A DNA stretch of 64,000 nucleotides from Iris pallida. Its lineage: Eukaryota; Streptophyta; Magnoliopsida; Asparagales; Iridaceae. Of the stretch, positions 15,117 through 28,540 are shown in pieces. The notes beneath the pieces are model-generated. The model ran no database searches, was not told the DNA's origin, and saw nothing but the letters and a program-made list of their open reading frames with translations. A program made the position numbers and the translations under genes. Every line of letters starts with the position of its first letter. The stretch's first letter is position 1. Where the stretch lies: positions 26,389,060-26,453,059 of the forward strand of contig JANAVB010009598.1 of the NCBI GenBank assembly GCA_029216955.1, given 5' to 3'.

Positions 15117-18100
15117 CATTTTTAGTGGTGGCCCATGCAGGTCGAGATTCGCATTAGTGCAATTTCATAGTAGCGCAACGACTTAGTTGTACTACTACGA
15201 GCCTGCTATAGGATATATAAATTAAGATGTTAGGATGAGAGGATACTCAATCACTGTTATGATTCATTGAAAGATTCATGGGATGACCCTTGAGAATCTC
15301 ATTTTGAATTCTGATTTAAACTCCTTTTTCTTGTTTTGATTCACCTTTTTCCTTGATTTGAATTTGATTTTGTGGATTCATTGTAGAACTTTGAATCCTG
15401 GTATTAGTTGATGATTTTGATAAAATTTTGTAGTTGTTGATTTTATTTTGTATTTAGATTAATATTTTCAAATCCAAGGTACTCAATCACACTTAGGATT
15501 CTTTGAGAGATTTCTGGGACGACCCCTGAGAAACTCATTTTAAACTTCAATTGGAATTCCTTTTCCTCTTGTTTGGATTCACCCTCATTCCTTGCTATTG
15601 AATTTAAGCTTGATGGGTTTCTCTCGTTTGAACCGATGAGAAGGAACATATCTTCATTATTCTTTCTCGCCATTATTCCCTTGCATTCTTATTTACCTCT
15701 TATCTTAAACTCTGTCTCATTACATTAATTACCCATATCTTGTCATCCCTACCAGATGTACTTCGAAACCCTTGAATCTTCGTATCTTTTGCATGGGGAA
15801 GGCTAAGGAAGTGACGTAAATCATGTAGCTCAGAGAAGATGTAACTGGTTATTATATGATGATCTAAAGAAAATCAAATGTGGAGTGTTCCATATGGAAA
15901 CTTGAGATAGAAATGTGGTAAAGGTCTCGAATCGAATAAAGAGATGTATACTGCCAATCTGGAAACAATTACATTTAGAGAAATTTTGGGGTTATGAGAT
16001 AGTTTATAGGTGTATTCAAAACTAATGAGGATATCAGAGGTCAACCTAGTTTTGAGAACTTAGAAAATCTTGGTTATTGATTCTGGGGAAAACTTTTACT
16101 CTGAGACTATGTAGAAGGTTAGTAATGGAAAAGAGAAGTTAATTTTGTTTAATAAGGATATTAAACAAGATGTTGCGAGAAAATGACTAGGGATAGAGAG
16201 AACACAAAGTTATGGAAGTTTAGAGATTGTTGTGAAATATTTTTAGAAGAATAATATTCAAGGGTGTATGTCGAAAAAAATACGGAAGTTGATTTTATGA
16301 TAGAAGATAAGTTTTGTAAGGCCTAGAGATTTAAATTAAATAATACGAGGAGAACAATTTGAACAAGTTCAAGGAATTCGTAAACGGAATTTAGAGGTTT
16401 TGGGTCAAATTTAAGACAAGGTAAAAGAACTTGGAAATTTAAATAAATGGTTAATGCTGATTCCTAAATGTGAGGGCTGTGCTTCAAGAGTGATGTTTGG
16501 AAATTGGAAATTGCCTACGGTAGTCATGGTAAGGGTTTAAGTAAAGGTTAAATTTTCATATGGAGACTGGTGAGGTAAAGATATGATTGTTAAGTTATGA
16601 CCAGATGAACTTAAGGGTATCAGAAGCAGATGACTAACTCGATCTTCATTATTTTTGTGCATTAATTACCACCTCTTGAACTCCCACTTTCTAATTGAGA
16701 TCCTTGACGTTCCTTATCGTGACTTTGATATTCGAAATGTAATACTAGTTGTTACCCTCCAATAAATCTTATATGCAAGACCTAGACGAGCTCACCTTCG
16801 TGTAGGTATATCATGTTCCACTAAAACCCGTCTTCTTGTACTCTATTTTCTTGATATGATTTTCTGGCCAACTGGCTAAACTATAACCTCTACCATTATA
16901 CTAAATTTCTTCTTATTTCAATTAGAAATCCAGCCTTGACTTAATTCTTTCGACCCGACATGTGATGGTGTTCTGCTTGTTTTCTTAGATGCTTAACCTT
17001 GTACCTTATCTGATTACTTGACCCGTTTGGTTAAGAACCTTGGACTATGTAATTCCTTTCATCATTACCACCCTTATATCTTGTGCTGCTAAATTAGCCT
17101 TAGTTTTGCAAGCTTATCTATTTTCGAGCTTGGTCATGACATATTTTATTAGGTGGCCATCTACTAACATATTGTCTAATCAGAACAGATACATGATGGT
17201 CTGATCAATCTATTGCACTTTGGTTCACTTTTTCATGTATCAATCTACGAGAATGGAGACATAGTTAAACTTGACCCTAGAGTCTCATTCGCGACAGCCT
17301 TGACAATTCTCCTTGAAATCTTTTCATCGCCTATGAACCTCGTATTCGTACTCAGTCGAGTTAAATTTAATCATGACCTGAATCTCCATCATTGGATGCT
17401 CGTGCTCATATTTTGATTTCATTGATTTCCCTTCTTGCCCAAATCTCGTTTTATCCCGAAATTGATCAACTTAGATCGTGTCAAGACAAAAATCTATTTG
17501 TGATTTGTTGTGCCTAAATTTTTAATTTTTGCCATTTTATAGAATAGTAACCTTTTAATAAATTCTTAGTTGCTTGTTAATGACCAATTTTTATATAGGA
17601 TGGTAGACAGCCCTACAACCTTGATGATTGTTGTTCCCTTACCTTTCCAATTAGGACACCCTAGATTGTTTGTGTGTTGATACCATAGTACTGTTTTGAC
17701 CTAGAATGATTAGTGTACCTAGGTGAGACTTCCAACTGCTATGGTATGTCCTGACCTTGTATACTATTCCTTCAAATTGCATGATTTAGATAAATTTTCT
17801 TAAGACCTTGATTGTTGGAAAATAGGAACGTCACCCCATTAGTATCTGTTGTAGATATATATAGGTTAGTCCTTGATGTGGGGATGTGTGTCTATAAACA
17901 TGTAGCTTATGAGATTTATGAGAGATTATAGTATCAGCCTTGATAGGATGTACTAGTCTTTTGGTGAGTATAAATGTGTTATAAGAGATAGGGGCCTATA
18001 TGTCTTAGTAATGCATCGTCCTATGGTAATAGAATGTATTAATAGATGGTTAATAGGAAGATAATAGTTTGAGCATACCTATAGCCTATGATTAGTTCCT

Positions 18101-18359
18101 TTTCATCCTTAGTTAAGACCACTTTAAAATAGGTCCAGTCCCTTGGATATAGGTACCAGTCCATATTTTATTGAAGTTCCATTACCGCCGTACAGCAGAG
18201 CAGTGTTGGAGGTATTCCTAGATTGACACTATTTAGATGTCCGTTTATTATTCTAGTATTAGGAAGTGTTACCTTAGATATTGGGTAGGTTAGAGGCTCT
18301 AGAAGGAGTACTATCGATCTTAAATTTCGAGGATGAAATTTTACTAAGGTGGGTAGAGT
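15117..18359 (+). mobile_element. Element A internal region (no coding seen)
   Basis: It starts CATTTTTAGTGGTGGCCC directly after the LTR. The canonical iMet primer site TGGTATCAGAGC is absent there; instead GTGGTGGCCCATGCAGGTC is conserved with X and Y. Next comes a leader block TACTCAATCAC...GACCC(C/T)TGAGAA(A/T)CTC, present twice (15244-15300 and 15480-15537) through an internal duplication of about 235 bases, and found once in X and Y. The remaining 2.7 kb shows only short unrecognised frames with many stops. Confidence 0.8.
18327..18359 (+). other. Polypurine-tract region of element A
   Basis: Sequence TTTCGAGGATGAAATTTTAC followed by TAAGGTGGGTAGAGT directly abuts the 3' LTR. The TTCGAGGA(C/T)GAA motif followed by a purine-rich run is typical next to the 3' LTR of plant Tekay/Del-type Ty3/Gypsy elements and supports the + orientation. 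Confidence 0.7.
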
Positions 18360-21300
18360 TGTAGCACCCAGTTTTCCAAATGAGGATAATTTCAAAATTT
18401 CGTGTTTATAATTATTTTAATAATGATATTTAATTCATGATATGATTTTTGGTGATTTTAAATTATTTTAAAATTATTTAAATAAATGACTTGTGGTTTT
18501 GACGTTTTGCTAGTGAAACCCTAGAGACTGTTTGACCTAGAGCCTAACCATGTGATTATGATATTTTAATGTCATTTCTGGCCTAAGGATATTTTGCATT
18601 TTACCTCTTTGAATTATTTTGATATTATTTTATTATTTATGATATTGTTTTGGGATTATTTGAGTCGGGTTCGAATTTCATCTCAATCCGACTTGTAACG
18701 GGGACCCGGGGTAACTTAGACTCTAGTTGGACCCATGCATTAGTTAGCCATGACCCACATTTTAATTAGTCATGTTAGAAAGATTAGTCATAATCCTAAT
18801 TATTAGGTTAACCATTTAGAGTTTTTTTTATTTGACCCTTTTACCCCCAAACCCTAACCAAAATTGTTTTAAACACTTGTAACTAAGGGAGGGGCAAACT
18901 TGTAATATTCAATGAAGGGGGGATATAACCATTGTGGCCGGCCCTAATAGGACTCCCATCTCATATCCTTTCTTTCAGAAGTCTTCTTCCCCAAGTGCTC
19001 TCAAGCTCTCCCAAGGAAGAAGCCTTTCTCCTTGGATTTTCTCTCCTTTAGGTAATATTTCCTTCTCTTTTATTTCTCCATTTTGCATTTAGAAAAGTTT
19101 TAACCATAGAAATGACCCCCATTGTTGTGTCCCTATTTTGTGTCCTCTTGTGTCCATTATGTGTCCTTTAGGGATTTCTATTGTATTATTGTTGTGTCTT
19201 GTGTTCATGGGGAAAACTCTCAAACTTGGACACACTTTATATTTAAAATATTGATTAAATAAATTAATTCATATTAAATCTCAGATTTGAATATGTAGAG
19301 ATGTGTTCTTGAGTACTTTACATTTCATTCATGTATCTCTTATAGATGTGTTCATGTTACATATATAGATTTGTGTAAAATATATTGTAATGAGAGTGTA
19401 CCTATATTTATATATGTAATAAATGGTTCATGATGATTATATAATCAAGTTTATGAGTGTGGTTCCTCATATTATTATTGTCATTATTGTTGTGGATAAT
19501 TAGGATATATATTGTGTATTCTTTTGGCTCAAACTATCTAAATCCGTCATGATTTTTATCTACGTTTTTAATTTCAGCCCTAACTTAGAAATGTCATAAC
19601 TTCTAGCTCAAAGCTCGGTTTAATCTTCCATTTTTTTTAAAAGAAGCGTATTGAAGTTAGCTTTCTAAAAACATGTATTAATAGGCCTAATTCATTCTGT
19701 AACTTTCTGGAGAATTATTTGAGTGTCAGCTGTACGAAAGACAAACGCGTTCTCGGTGTTTTTGCGATTTCGGGAGTTTCCGAAAATGAAAATGCGATCC
19801 GTTTGAAGTTTCGGAAAGCTAACACATAGATCTATAACATACTTTAATCCTAGATTTTAATTCATGCTGAGATGGTACAGTATTGATTATTAGTAGGAGT
19901 TATTATTCGGCATATGCATTTTGTGCACCCTTGTGTGTAATATAATGTTCTATTTAATTTTAACCCATGTTAATGTATATACATTATATAATTAAATAGA
20001 GAATGCAAGTATGAGTAAATGGTTAAATAAATGATGTATGAGGTGTAAGTATCCTATCTAATGTAAGCATGTATAAGTATGGCTTGTAATGAATATGTAG
20101 GTTCCATAGTATGTAATATATGGTGCATATAGTAGTGCAAGAGAATAAATGAATGATGAATGAATGCAAGCATGAATGTAATGTAATAATAGATGTAATG
20201 TATACAACATACAAGTTAATGAGATGTAATGTTCGATGTTAACACAAATCCTATATTACCTCATGTACCCCCTTACACTATGTTGACACTATCACACTTG
20301 ACACTTTGTTCACTTACACTTTGACACTCTTTAATATGTATACACTATGTATGCCCATTTAACCCTCACTTGCCCCTTTGCCATGTTCACATACACACAC
20401 ATAGCCTCTTAAATAAGTATTTATGAATATAGTTAACTTAGCTATGTATGTATATTATATATATGTTAGCATATTGTATTGTAATATATAAGTTTATATA
20501 ACCATTTGAAATGCCATAATTATAGACCTAATGTTGAATACCAATATATGCATGTGTATATATGTGTAGACATATATAGCCTAAAGTAATAGATTACCTA
20601 GTGTATATCCAATGTGAATTCTTGCCTATTTGAGTATTGAATAATTGCATGCTATATAGAGTTGGGTGTATGTTGGCTTGTATAGCCTTGTATTGATGTG
20701 TACTTGCTAGGATAGTCTTGGTTAGGCCTAGTAAGACTTGCTGGGTTAGGACATGACCTAGTTTGACCTAGTTTGACTAGTGCAGTTGACCAGAGTTGAC
20801 CAAGGGTTGACTTTGGCCTAGTTTGACCTAGATTCATGTAGAATGCATTGTAGTGCTTTATATTACCCTTCTGGATATGTTGTGACTTGTGCTATTCTAA
20901 TTAGGAGCCAAACACCTCTCCTCGGACAGTATCTTTACCATGGACATTCAGATATCAGGCGAGTACATTCTCTGATCATTTCATATCTTGTTTAGGATTA
21001 TATTTCCTGCTTTAGATTACTTTACATGATGCTGACACGTTGGAAACATGGATTAGTACTATATGGATCTTGTTGTGCGATGTTATCCCCTTAGCGGATA
21101 CATCGGGTATTCGTGTTCGTGTACTTTATCGTGAGCATCGTATACTCCTTGTATTCGTGACATTCGTGTACAAATCGTGTGAAATCATGTATATTCATGT
21201 ATTCACATGATCTCGTGTGCGACTATACTTCGTGTGCAATAATATATCATATCTAGATCCTTGTGTATTGATTGGGGCGGGGGAGTAGAAGTGGTTATGT

Positions 21301-21972
21301 AATCAATCCAGTAGATTACTCATGTACAACCTCTGTAGATTACTCGTATACAATATCGTGCCGTTTACATAACCATCTTGTGCTCTGAATCACTAGTCAC
21401 TGATAGTTCTCTATATAGTGTAGCTATTTACTTACAGTCTCTCTCTTTCTCATCATGTTATTTCTTCAGATCCTGTATCTTACTCTCTAGCATGTTTATA
21501 TTTCCTAACCTGTTATGATATTGTTGAGATGTACTGTACTCGCTCCTGTCCTGACTGGACCCGTTGATAAATTTTACAGATAGCTTGGAGATTGTCTGCT
21601 AGCCTAGAGGCGACATATTAGAGGTTGTTTAGTTAGCTATTTTCAATTATCTGGATTTGTATTTACTTTATAGATTACTGTATCTGAGTTTGGAGATTTG
21701 AGATGTATTTTTGGATTTGTGTATCTTAGACACTTAGATTTCTCTCTGTTGTACCTCTTTTGGATTTCATGTTTTATCTATCCTTATCATGCTCTACCTT
21801 AGATGTGATTGAGTCTGTATCTGCTATGTCACCCCCATTCGGGGAGTATAAACGGTTTAGCCTTATACTGTTAGATGCATGAGACCTAGGACAGCGTTCT
21901 ACCGCCGACACTGCGGTGTAGGCTGGACGTACCCACTTCTTGTGCCCTAACTCTAGGGTGCGGGTCGTGACA
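18360..21972 (+). repeat. Element A 3' LTR
   Basis: 3613 bases, collinear with 11518-15116. Visible differences include single substitutions and a duplicated CCTAGTTTGAC near 20757. It ends GGGTCGTGACA and is followed by the TSD CATTC. Confidence 0.93.
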
Positions 21973-22897
21973 CATTCCAACCAAATCCTCCGTTGTATAA
22001 ACATTGTCTCATTCCATAAACGGTTTTCCGTGCCATAAATATATTCGTGTCTCATAAACATAATCCACCATCTATATGGGGAGCTCCGTCGGCGTTATGC
22101 CCCAACACATCCATATTGATGCACGACGTCCAACGGCTTAGTCATCTCATACTCATATTCAACGCGTACCATTCATAAGTCATTCTCATAGTCTAATTCC
22201 GCAGTTACTTAGTCTTTTCGTAGAATAAGTGCCCGAGGGCACGCTCAGCACCGTAATCAATGTTTTACGCCTAGTGTTCAATGTTCTCGGAGGCGTGCAC
22301 GTGATGCACATCTCGATATTTTCTTTCAATGTTCTACCATCATTTCCCTACCGCAACTCGTACACTTGATGCACGTCGCTTCAATTATTCAATATTTAAT
22401 GTTCTACCTTAGTGTTCAACGCATATTAAGGCACCTAATCGTCGAGCCACACTCGCTAACTCGATAACATATTACGCAAACGATGACATATATTTATTAG
22501 ACATGAAGGAATAGGAAGAGAGAGTCAAGAACCCGCCCACCTTAAGTCGATACGCCTTTCCGTTTCGCTGAGTTGAAGCATCTCGCTTCCATAACTCGGT
22601 CGCATAGCTAACTCTCAGACTTAGCCATTCCTTTGAACTACTCGGTTGATTTAGCCTATTGCGTCCATACCACGATCCATAATCCAGCATAAAGACATAG
22701 CATGCACACCAGATCATTAGCACTCGCTTATATGAGATATCCTTTGCATCTATTCGATTCATAGATTCCAACCGACTCAAAGCTTACCTTTGGCTAACAT
22801 AACTCTTGCATCGATTCGCATCGATACCTCATCGGGTCAACGTAACTCTTCGAGTCAACGACTCATCGTAATGCACCGTGCGGAGCAGGGCATTACA
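21973..22897 (-). mobile_element. Z left LTR (3' LTR), second piece
   Basis: It continues Z's LTR after element A, matching 27608-28540. It ends CGGAGCAGGGCATTACA, which on the minus strand is TGTAATGCCC, the LTR 5' terminus. Confidence 0.9.
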
Positions 22898-25719
22898 TAA
22901 TATACCACTCAAAATCAGGTTCGTCCTCGAACCGAAATCAACACTTAATCCAAGTGTCTCGCCAGATCATTTCACGATCGCGTGCTACTATCGTTGAAAT
23001 CATACAACTTAGTTTAGATCATACACATATTTTAGGCATCCCACCAATATATGTATTTCAGCCAAGCTTAATTGTAGGATATCGGGACAATTAACAAGCT
23101 CAACTTAAATCCTCAAGCACCAATCAGTCCGTACTCGACTTTCTCAGACCTTAACACATATTCCTAGAGTCCTGCTCGCAATTATCTTCATATATAACTT
23201 GATCCAAACCATAATGTCGATCTCATAAGTTTCTCGTCGGCCACCTAACACTCGCGTTGCATCAAGTCATTGCGCATCCGATCACAATAATTCTCCGTAA
23301 CGTCTATTCGCCCAATCGTTTCCTATCTCTTACATAACTCAAGTCTTTCATCCAATCATTCATAACATTTGGCCTTAACGACATGGACTAACTCCACATG
23401 TCTCTATTTTCTTTGCCTACCATTGTACTAAGTCTCGCACACAACTATTCCAACGTGATCCACGTTCTCGCTCTATCCACGCATTACGTCTGGGGCTACC
23501 CCCGCTAGGTAACTTATCCAGACATCATGCTCGCGCTCTCCTATTTCAAGAGGTCAACTTGAGTCTACGATGCTCAAAGGCAACAATCTTTCTGACCCAA
23601 GGTCTCTTCGATACGTCAATCTCCTATTATCGACCGAGTGCGAATCCTTTACTCAATTCTTGAATCAATCCCGACTCGTCCATTTCGTAACATAGAAAGT
23701 GCGTTTAACACACAGAGCCTAATCGTTACTCAAACCGATCTACGACATAACTCATAGGGTCATTCTATTATTCGTCGCTCTCGCGCATTGCAGAATCCTT
23801 GCAATCGCCTTACCGCATCACTATACTAGGCACGTTCCTCAACATATACTCGATCATCGACTATCCAAGTCTATCTGCATATCCATTCGATTGATCATAA
23901 ACTTTCTAACCATATCGATCTAGTCGAAGGCTACTCGCTAACTTTCGAAACACGATACTCACTCGCTTAGACTTATCCTCAACAGGCACTAACTCATTCC
24001 TTATCCTCGACAAAATTTCTTTATGCGACTTCTTTAGGGTCATCCTATGGGACTTTAACATTCACTTGATTTGACGGTCAAGTCTTCTAGGGTCATCTGC
24101 CCCGAAACTACGGTCGATAATTGAAGATCATCAACGAGGGACAGTTAACACGAACCATGCTATATCCTATCGCGGAGCCAAATCAATTCCCGACAATTCC
24201 TACGAGACTTTATCCGATCCGGCGAAATCCACCAATCCATAATTTATCTACTCACTCGCGCAACTGATGCATCGTTACTACTCGAATCACTTAGGCACTA
24301 CCATTAACAATATCGCAACCGAGCAATATTTGTTCGCCTCCGTACGAGTCTATCCACTCACGGCCAATATCTGACACACTTCTAGGCTTATCGCACAATC
24401 TTCAATTCTACCTTCGCATCAAACCACGAGTCCATATCAAATTTGCCACGCCTCGCAAGTTCGATCATCCCTGCTGGATGAATCACCATACCAGCGCTCA
24501 TACAGAATGATCGTTCTAATTTGACGTGACATATGTGCGAGGCTGGTGTTGCGCTCGCTCAAGACAAGAATGTCAACATAGTGGTGATCCGCGAAGCAAT
24601 CCAGACACTTTCGTTTTCATCCAAGCAATATTCATCCACTCTCAATTCTCCGAAGCACTCCTACCGTTAACATCCAAATTTCCATAACTTAACTTGCATC
24701 CTATTCATCCAACAACAATGCTCAACATAATTTTTGTTCATTCGATCAGAGTATCCCCGAGTTATTGCATATCATCTTTGATACGCCTCAATACCATCGT
24801 CGATATACATAACTTGAACATCTTCCTCTCTTATAAGCTCAAACTCGTTGCAATCAATGCCATTTTTCGAACTCGAATACGAATCAATTCTCACGTACCA
24901 AAATCCATTATGTTGTAACTAACTACCAACATCGAGACACGATTTCCAATTCACATATCCATTCTCATATCCCTAACTCGTACTTCCCGATCGTGCCACC
25001 GATTTATCGTGCTATCTCAAATTCGTTCGCACGATTTCTTCGTACCTACTCAACGTAAATTCGACCGAGTCGACTATTTCCTTAATGCAACATTCCTTCG
25101 CTATGCTCAGCCTATCGTTCGACTTATACTTAAGGACTCCTCGTCCGACGTATCCTATATAGGTACGACTTCGCACATAATCGTTCAGCTCACTTCCTCA
25201 AGGCATACTTGCATCGACTTCTCTTAAGTCATTCCCACTTAAGTCTCGGTACTACTCCGTCTGTTGCGGACAAACATATCGTAACAATATAATCGTCTCG
25301 AAGAAATCTATCGCAAGTCACCAACCGGCTTAACATAACTATCGCTAAGTGGTACTCCATATACCACTCAGGAATCGGGCCTATCATTATCGATTCAACA
25401 CTTTGCTACCCTTGCTCGCACAAGTGGTATTGCATATACCACTCGAAATCGAGTCATTACTTGGCATCACATTCCGCATAGGTCCGACATCAATTCTCAA
25501 TCAACTATCCCGTATGGCGATCTTTCTGATCCCAGCTCTAGCGTTCTTCTTACTCGAGTTGGCACAACAACTGAACCAACATGTCCTATCGTTCGCTCAA
25601 GTTCGACAGTCATTCAAATCTAACCGTGCCTTAGCGATCATTTCGATCACATACGCAACATTCACTTATATTCAAAGTTCAACGCGACGTACGACCAACA
25701 TATACGTTTGCCTACTCAA

Positions 25720-26215
25720 CTCGACTCGTTACTCATTGCAACTCGTGCAACAACTCATTCTCGATACTTAAGGTCTTTACTCAATCTCGTGCAACATATC
25801 GCTATCCATCCGCATAGCCATACAACACGCATCATACCATATCGACTCATCGTACTGATGCAACGAACGATCCACGACTTGCTGCACTCCGTGCAAACAA
25901 CAACACATAACCGTTCTCATAGCAACATAACACGCATCGCCTCACATATCGACCCGTTGTACTTTGTGTAACCAATAATATGTATCTCCTCGCACTTCGT
26001 GCGACCAACAATACATAACTCCTCGCACTTCGTGCGACCGACAATACATAACTTCTCGTATTTCGTACGATCAACAGTACGCATATCATTGCACTTCATG
26101 CAACCAACATCGCCATATTCGTTGCACTTCATGCAATCAATGACTCACAACTTTCTTGCACTTCGTAAAACCATAAACTCATAACCCGTTGCACTTCGTG
26201 CAACCAACATTCTCC
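25720..26215. repeat. Array of hairpin-forming units in Z
   Basis: Ten or more diverged units of about 30-40 bases, each centred on a short inverted repeat such as TCGCACTTCGTGCGA, TCGTATTTCGTACGA or TTGCACTTCGTGCAA, joined by CCAACAATACATAACTC-like spacers. Stem bases change in pairs between units (TCG...CGA versus TTG...CAA), so the inverted symmetry survives sequence change. The clearest units lie at 25995-26215; earlier ones are more decayed. Confidence 0.75.
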
Positions 26216-26415
26216 GATGGCACTCGGAGATAGTGCGATAGTCACGACATACTTGTGGCAGACGTACGCACTTAATATAGACTTATTGTATGTAACATCC
26301 AATGTAGCGTCGAGCAGATCCATGAGCCATGCGGTTGCAGAAACAACTTAGAGTCAACTGAATTCGATAGCGAAGCAACTGAGGGTCAAAAAGATTCATG
26401 CACGGTCCAAATGAT

Positions 26416-26436
26416 GGAACCGCTCTGATACCAACT
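26416..26436 (-). other. Primer-binding site of Z (tRNA-iMet type)
   Basis: On the minus strand TGGTATCAGAGCGGTTCC lies three bases from the end of the 5' LTR. TGGTATCAGAGC is the standard complement of the initiator-Met tRNA 3' end used by most plant LTR retrotransposons. It fixes Z's orientation as minus. Confidence 0.9.
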
Positions 26437-28540
26437 TGTCACGCCTCGATCCGAAAAATCGCTCATCCTCGCTAGATTTTACCCGAATCATCGTCCTCGC
26501 TGGGGCGTGATGCCGCACGAGCCTGGAGTTGCACTCGTGCAAGGCAAGATAACGGTTCACATAATGATTATCTCAAATTCGTAACATAAGCAGCGGAAGG
26601 AAATAAAATATAACACAAGAATATCTTTTATTCATAATGAACTGAAGATTACAAAGGCTCTGAATAGCCCAACATATATGCCAATTGGCTACAATGCTCA
26701 TGATCTCTCTTAGCTCACAAAGGATTACATTGTTCCATACATTATACCTCTTTATAGCCACCAAGTAGTCTTCGGCCGAACATCTCCATGTCGCAAGTCT
26801 GAACGCCTATGCGGTATCTCCTCTTGAACGCCAAGGACTCCATGCCTTGGCACGTCCAAGCCAAGCTCCGTCCCGAGCCGATCATAACCTGAGCATGCAC
26901 ATAATCTAGTGGAGGATTAGTGCTTTCGTCCTCGCTTCGCACTGATCAAGACCCGCTTGCACCCAAACCAAACACTTAATCATTTAGTGAAACATGCATC
27001 TTAATTGGTGATCTTTCTATTTAGCCTTAGGATCAGTTTCATAGCAATACTTAAACATAGCACATTATCATAAATGTGTCACATACTGTGTCCCTGCGGC
27101 AGATACAGTTAGACATAATATGAACATAAACATAGTGATCGTGCTCATCTTCGTCCCATTTTCCTTAGCCTGTATTGGTTAGAACTTACATATGAAACCA
27201 TATATTTCACGCAACATTCCAATCATAAACTTAGACAATGCATAAGGGTCGCAGGCCCTGCGCCTGCACCCAACTCTCAACTCAGCCCACCAGCCTTATC
27301 GATATGAAGGTCACGGTGTTTCGCACCGTAATGGACTTGGCATATCTTATGTGTAAGCCTATGATCACTTCGATACGGGTTGCTAGCCCAGTATCCGAAG
27401 GATCCCAAACTTACGGATATCATAGCTTATCACAGCACTGGACGGTCGCAATCCGTCCGAATGATGTGTACCATAAATACCACACATAATTTCCTTCTAG
27501 GTCGAACGTTCCCGGTGCTCCGGCATAATCGCCCGAGGGAAGTCGCACTCGTGAACGGGCCATCCGAGTCCATTGACCATGCAATACGCGCCATAGCAAA
27601 CACACATAACATTCCAACCAAATCCTCCGTTGCATAAACATAGTCTCGTTCCATAAACGGTTTCCCGTGCCATAAACATATTTGCGTCTCATAAACATAA
27701 TCCACCATCTATATGGGGAGCTCCGTCGGCGTTATGCCCCAACACATCCATATTGATGCACGACGCCCAACGGCTTAGTCATCTCATACTCATATTCAAC
27801 GCGTACCATTCGTAAGTCATTCTCATAGTCTAATTTCGTAGTTACTTAGTCTTTTCGTAGCATAAGTGCCCGAGGGCACGCTCAGCACCGTAATCAATGT
27901 TCTACGCCTAGTGTTCAATGTTCTCGGAGCGTGCACGTGATAAACATCTCGATATTTTCTTTCAATGTTCTACCATCATTGCCCTACCGAGACTCGTACA
28001 CTTGATACACGTCGCTTCAATTATTTAATGTTCAATGTTCTACTTTAGTGTTCAACGCATATTAAGGCACCTAATCGCCGAGCCATGCTCGCTAACTCGA
28101 TAACATATTACACATACGATGACATATATTTATTAGACGTGAAGGAATAGGGAGAGAGAGTCAAGAATTCGCCCACCTTAAGTCGATACGCCTTGCCGTT
28201 TCGCTAAGTTGAAGCGTCTCGCTTCCATAACTCGGTCGCATAGATAACTCTCGGACTTAGCCAATCCTTTGAACTATTCGGTTGATTTGGCCTATCGCAC
28301 CCATACCACGATCCGTAATCCAGCATAAAGGCATAGCCTGCACACTAGATCAACTAACAACAGCACTAGCTTATATGAGACATCCTTTACATCGATTCGA
28401 TTCATAGATTCCAACCGACTCAAAGCTTACCTTTGGCCAACATAACTCTTGCATCGATTCGCATCGATACCTCATCGGGTCAACGCAACTCTTCGAGTCA
28501 ACGACTCATCGTAATGCACCGTACGGAGCAGGGCATTATA
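26437..28540 (-). repeat. Z right LTR (5' LTR)
   Basis: 2104 bases and uninterrupted, paired with 10340-11517 plus 21978-22897. It provides the empty-site reference for element A's insertion (near 27612). Confidence 0.92.

Larger units (their letters stand above)
11518..21972 (+). mobile_element. Element A: least decayed LTR retrotransposon, non-coding
   Basis: A complete element: 3.6-kb LTRs beginning TGTAGCACCCAG and ending GGGTCGTGACA, and an exact 5-base TSD CATTC (11513-11517 and 21973-21977). The empty target is visible in Z's other LTR at about 27610 (AACATTCCAACCAAATCC). The internal region of 3.24 kb holds no recognisable gag, protease, RT, RNase H or integrase, so the element is non-autonomous. 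The two LTRs differ by few substitutions and one 11-base duplication by eye, fewer than the LTR pairs of Z, Y or V, so it is the most recent full insertion here. Confidence 0.93.
22898..26436 (-). mobile_element. Z internal region (non-coding)
   Basis: 3539 bases without recognisable gag or pol. At its left end (the element's 3' side) GGTTCGTCCTCGAACC is the complement of the Tekay-like TTCGAGGACGAA motif, marking the polypurine region. A block at about 24476-24575 (GATGAATCACCATACCAGCG and following) is shared with the internal region of V at about 58497-58600. The right third is dominated by hairpin-forming repeats. Short frames at 25349-25771 and nearby are not recognised and look fortuitous. 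Confidence 0.8.
10340..28540 (-). mobile_element. Element Z: non-autonomous LTR retrotransposon nested in Y, carrying A
   Basis: The left end starts TGTCACGCCC (10340) and the right end finishes GGGCATTATA (28540), which is GGGCATTACA with one decayed base; the inner copy at 22897 still reads CATTACA. Y is interrupted with GCGGC (10335-10339) against GCGAC (28541-28545), a TSD with one change. The uninterrupted Y copy near 41940 shows the empty site. LTRs are 2.1 kb, the internal region 3.5 kb, and the primer site is tRNA-iMet. No gag or pol is seen. It contains element A in its left LTR. Confidence 0.9.

Noticed and set aside
25349..25771. 140-residue frame inside Z
   Set aside because: No recognisable motif, no homologue in V's related internal region, and it runs on the strand opposite to Z's transcript.
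26416..26436. Possible tRNA gene fragment
   Set aside because: Only the 3' complementary stretch of initiator-Met tRNA is present, at an LTR edge; this is a primer-binding site. The same applies at 59848 and 63678.
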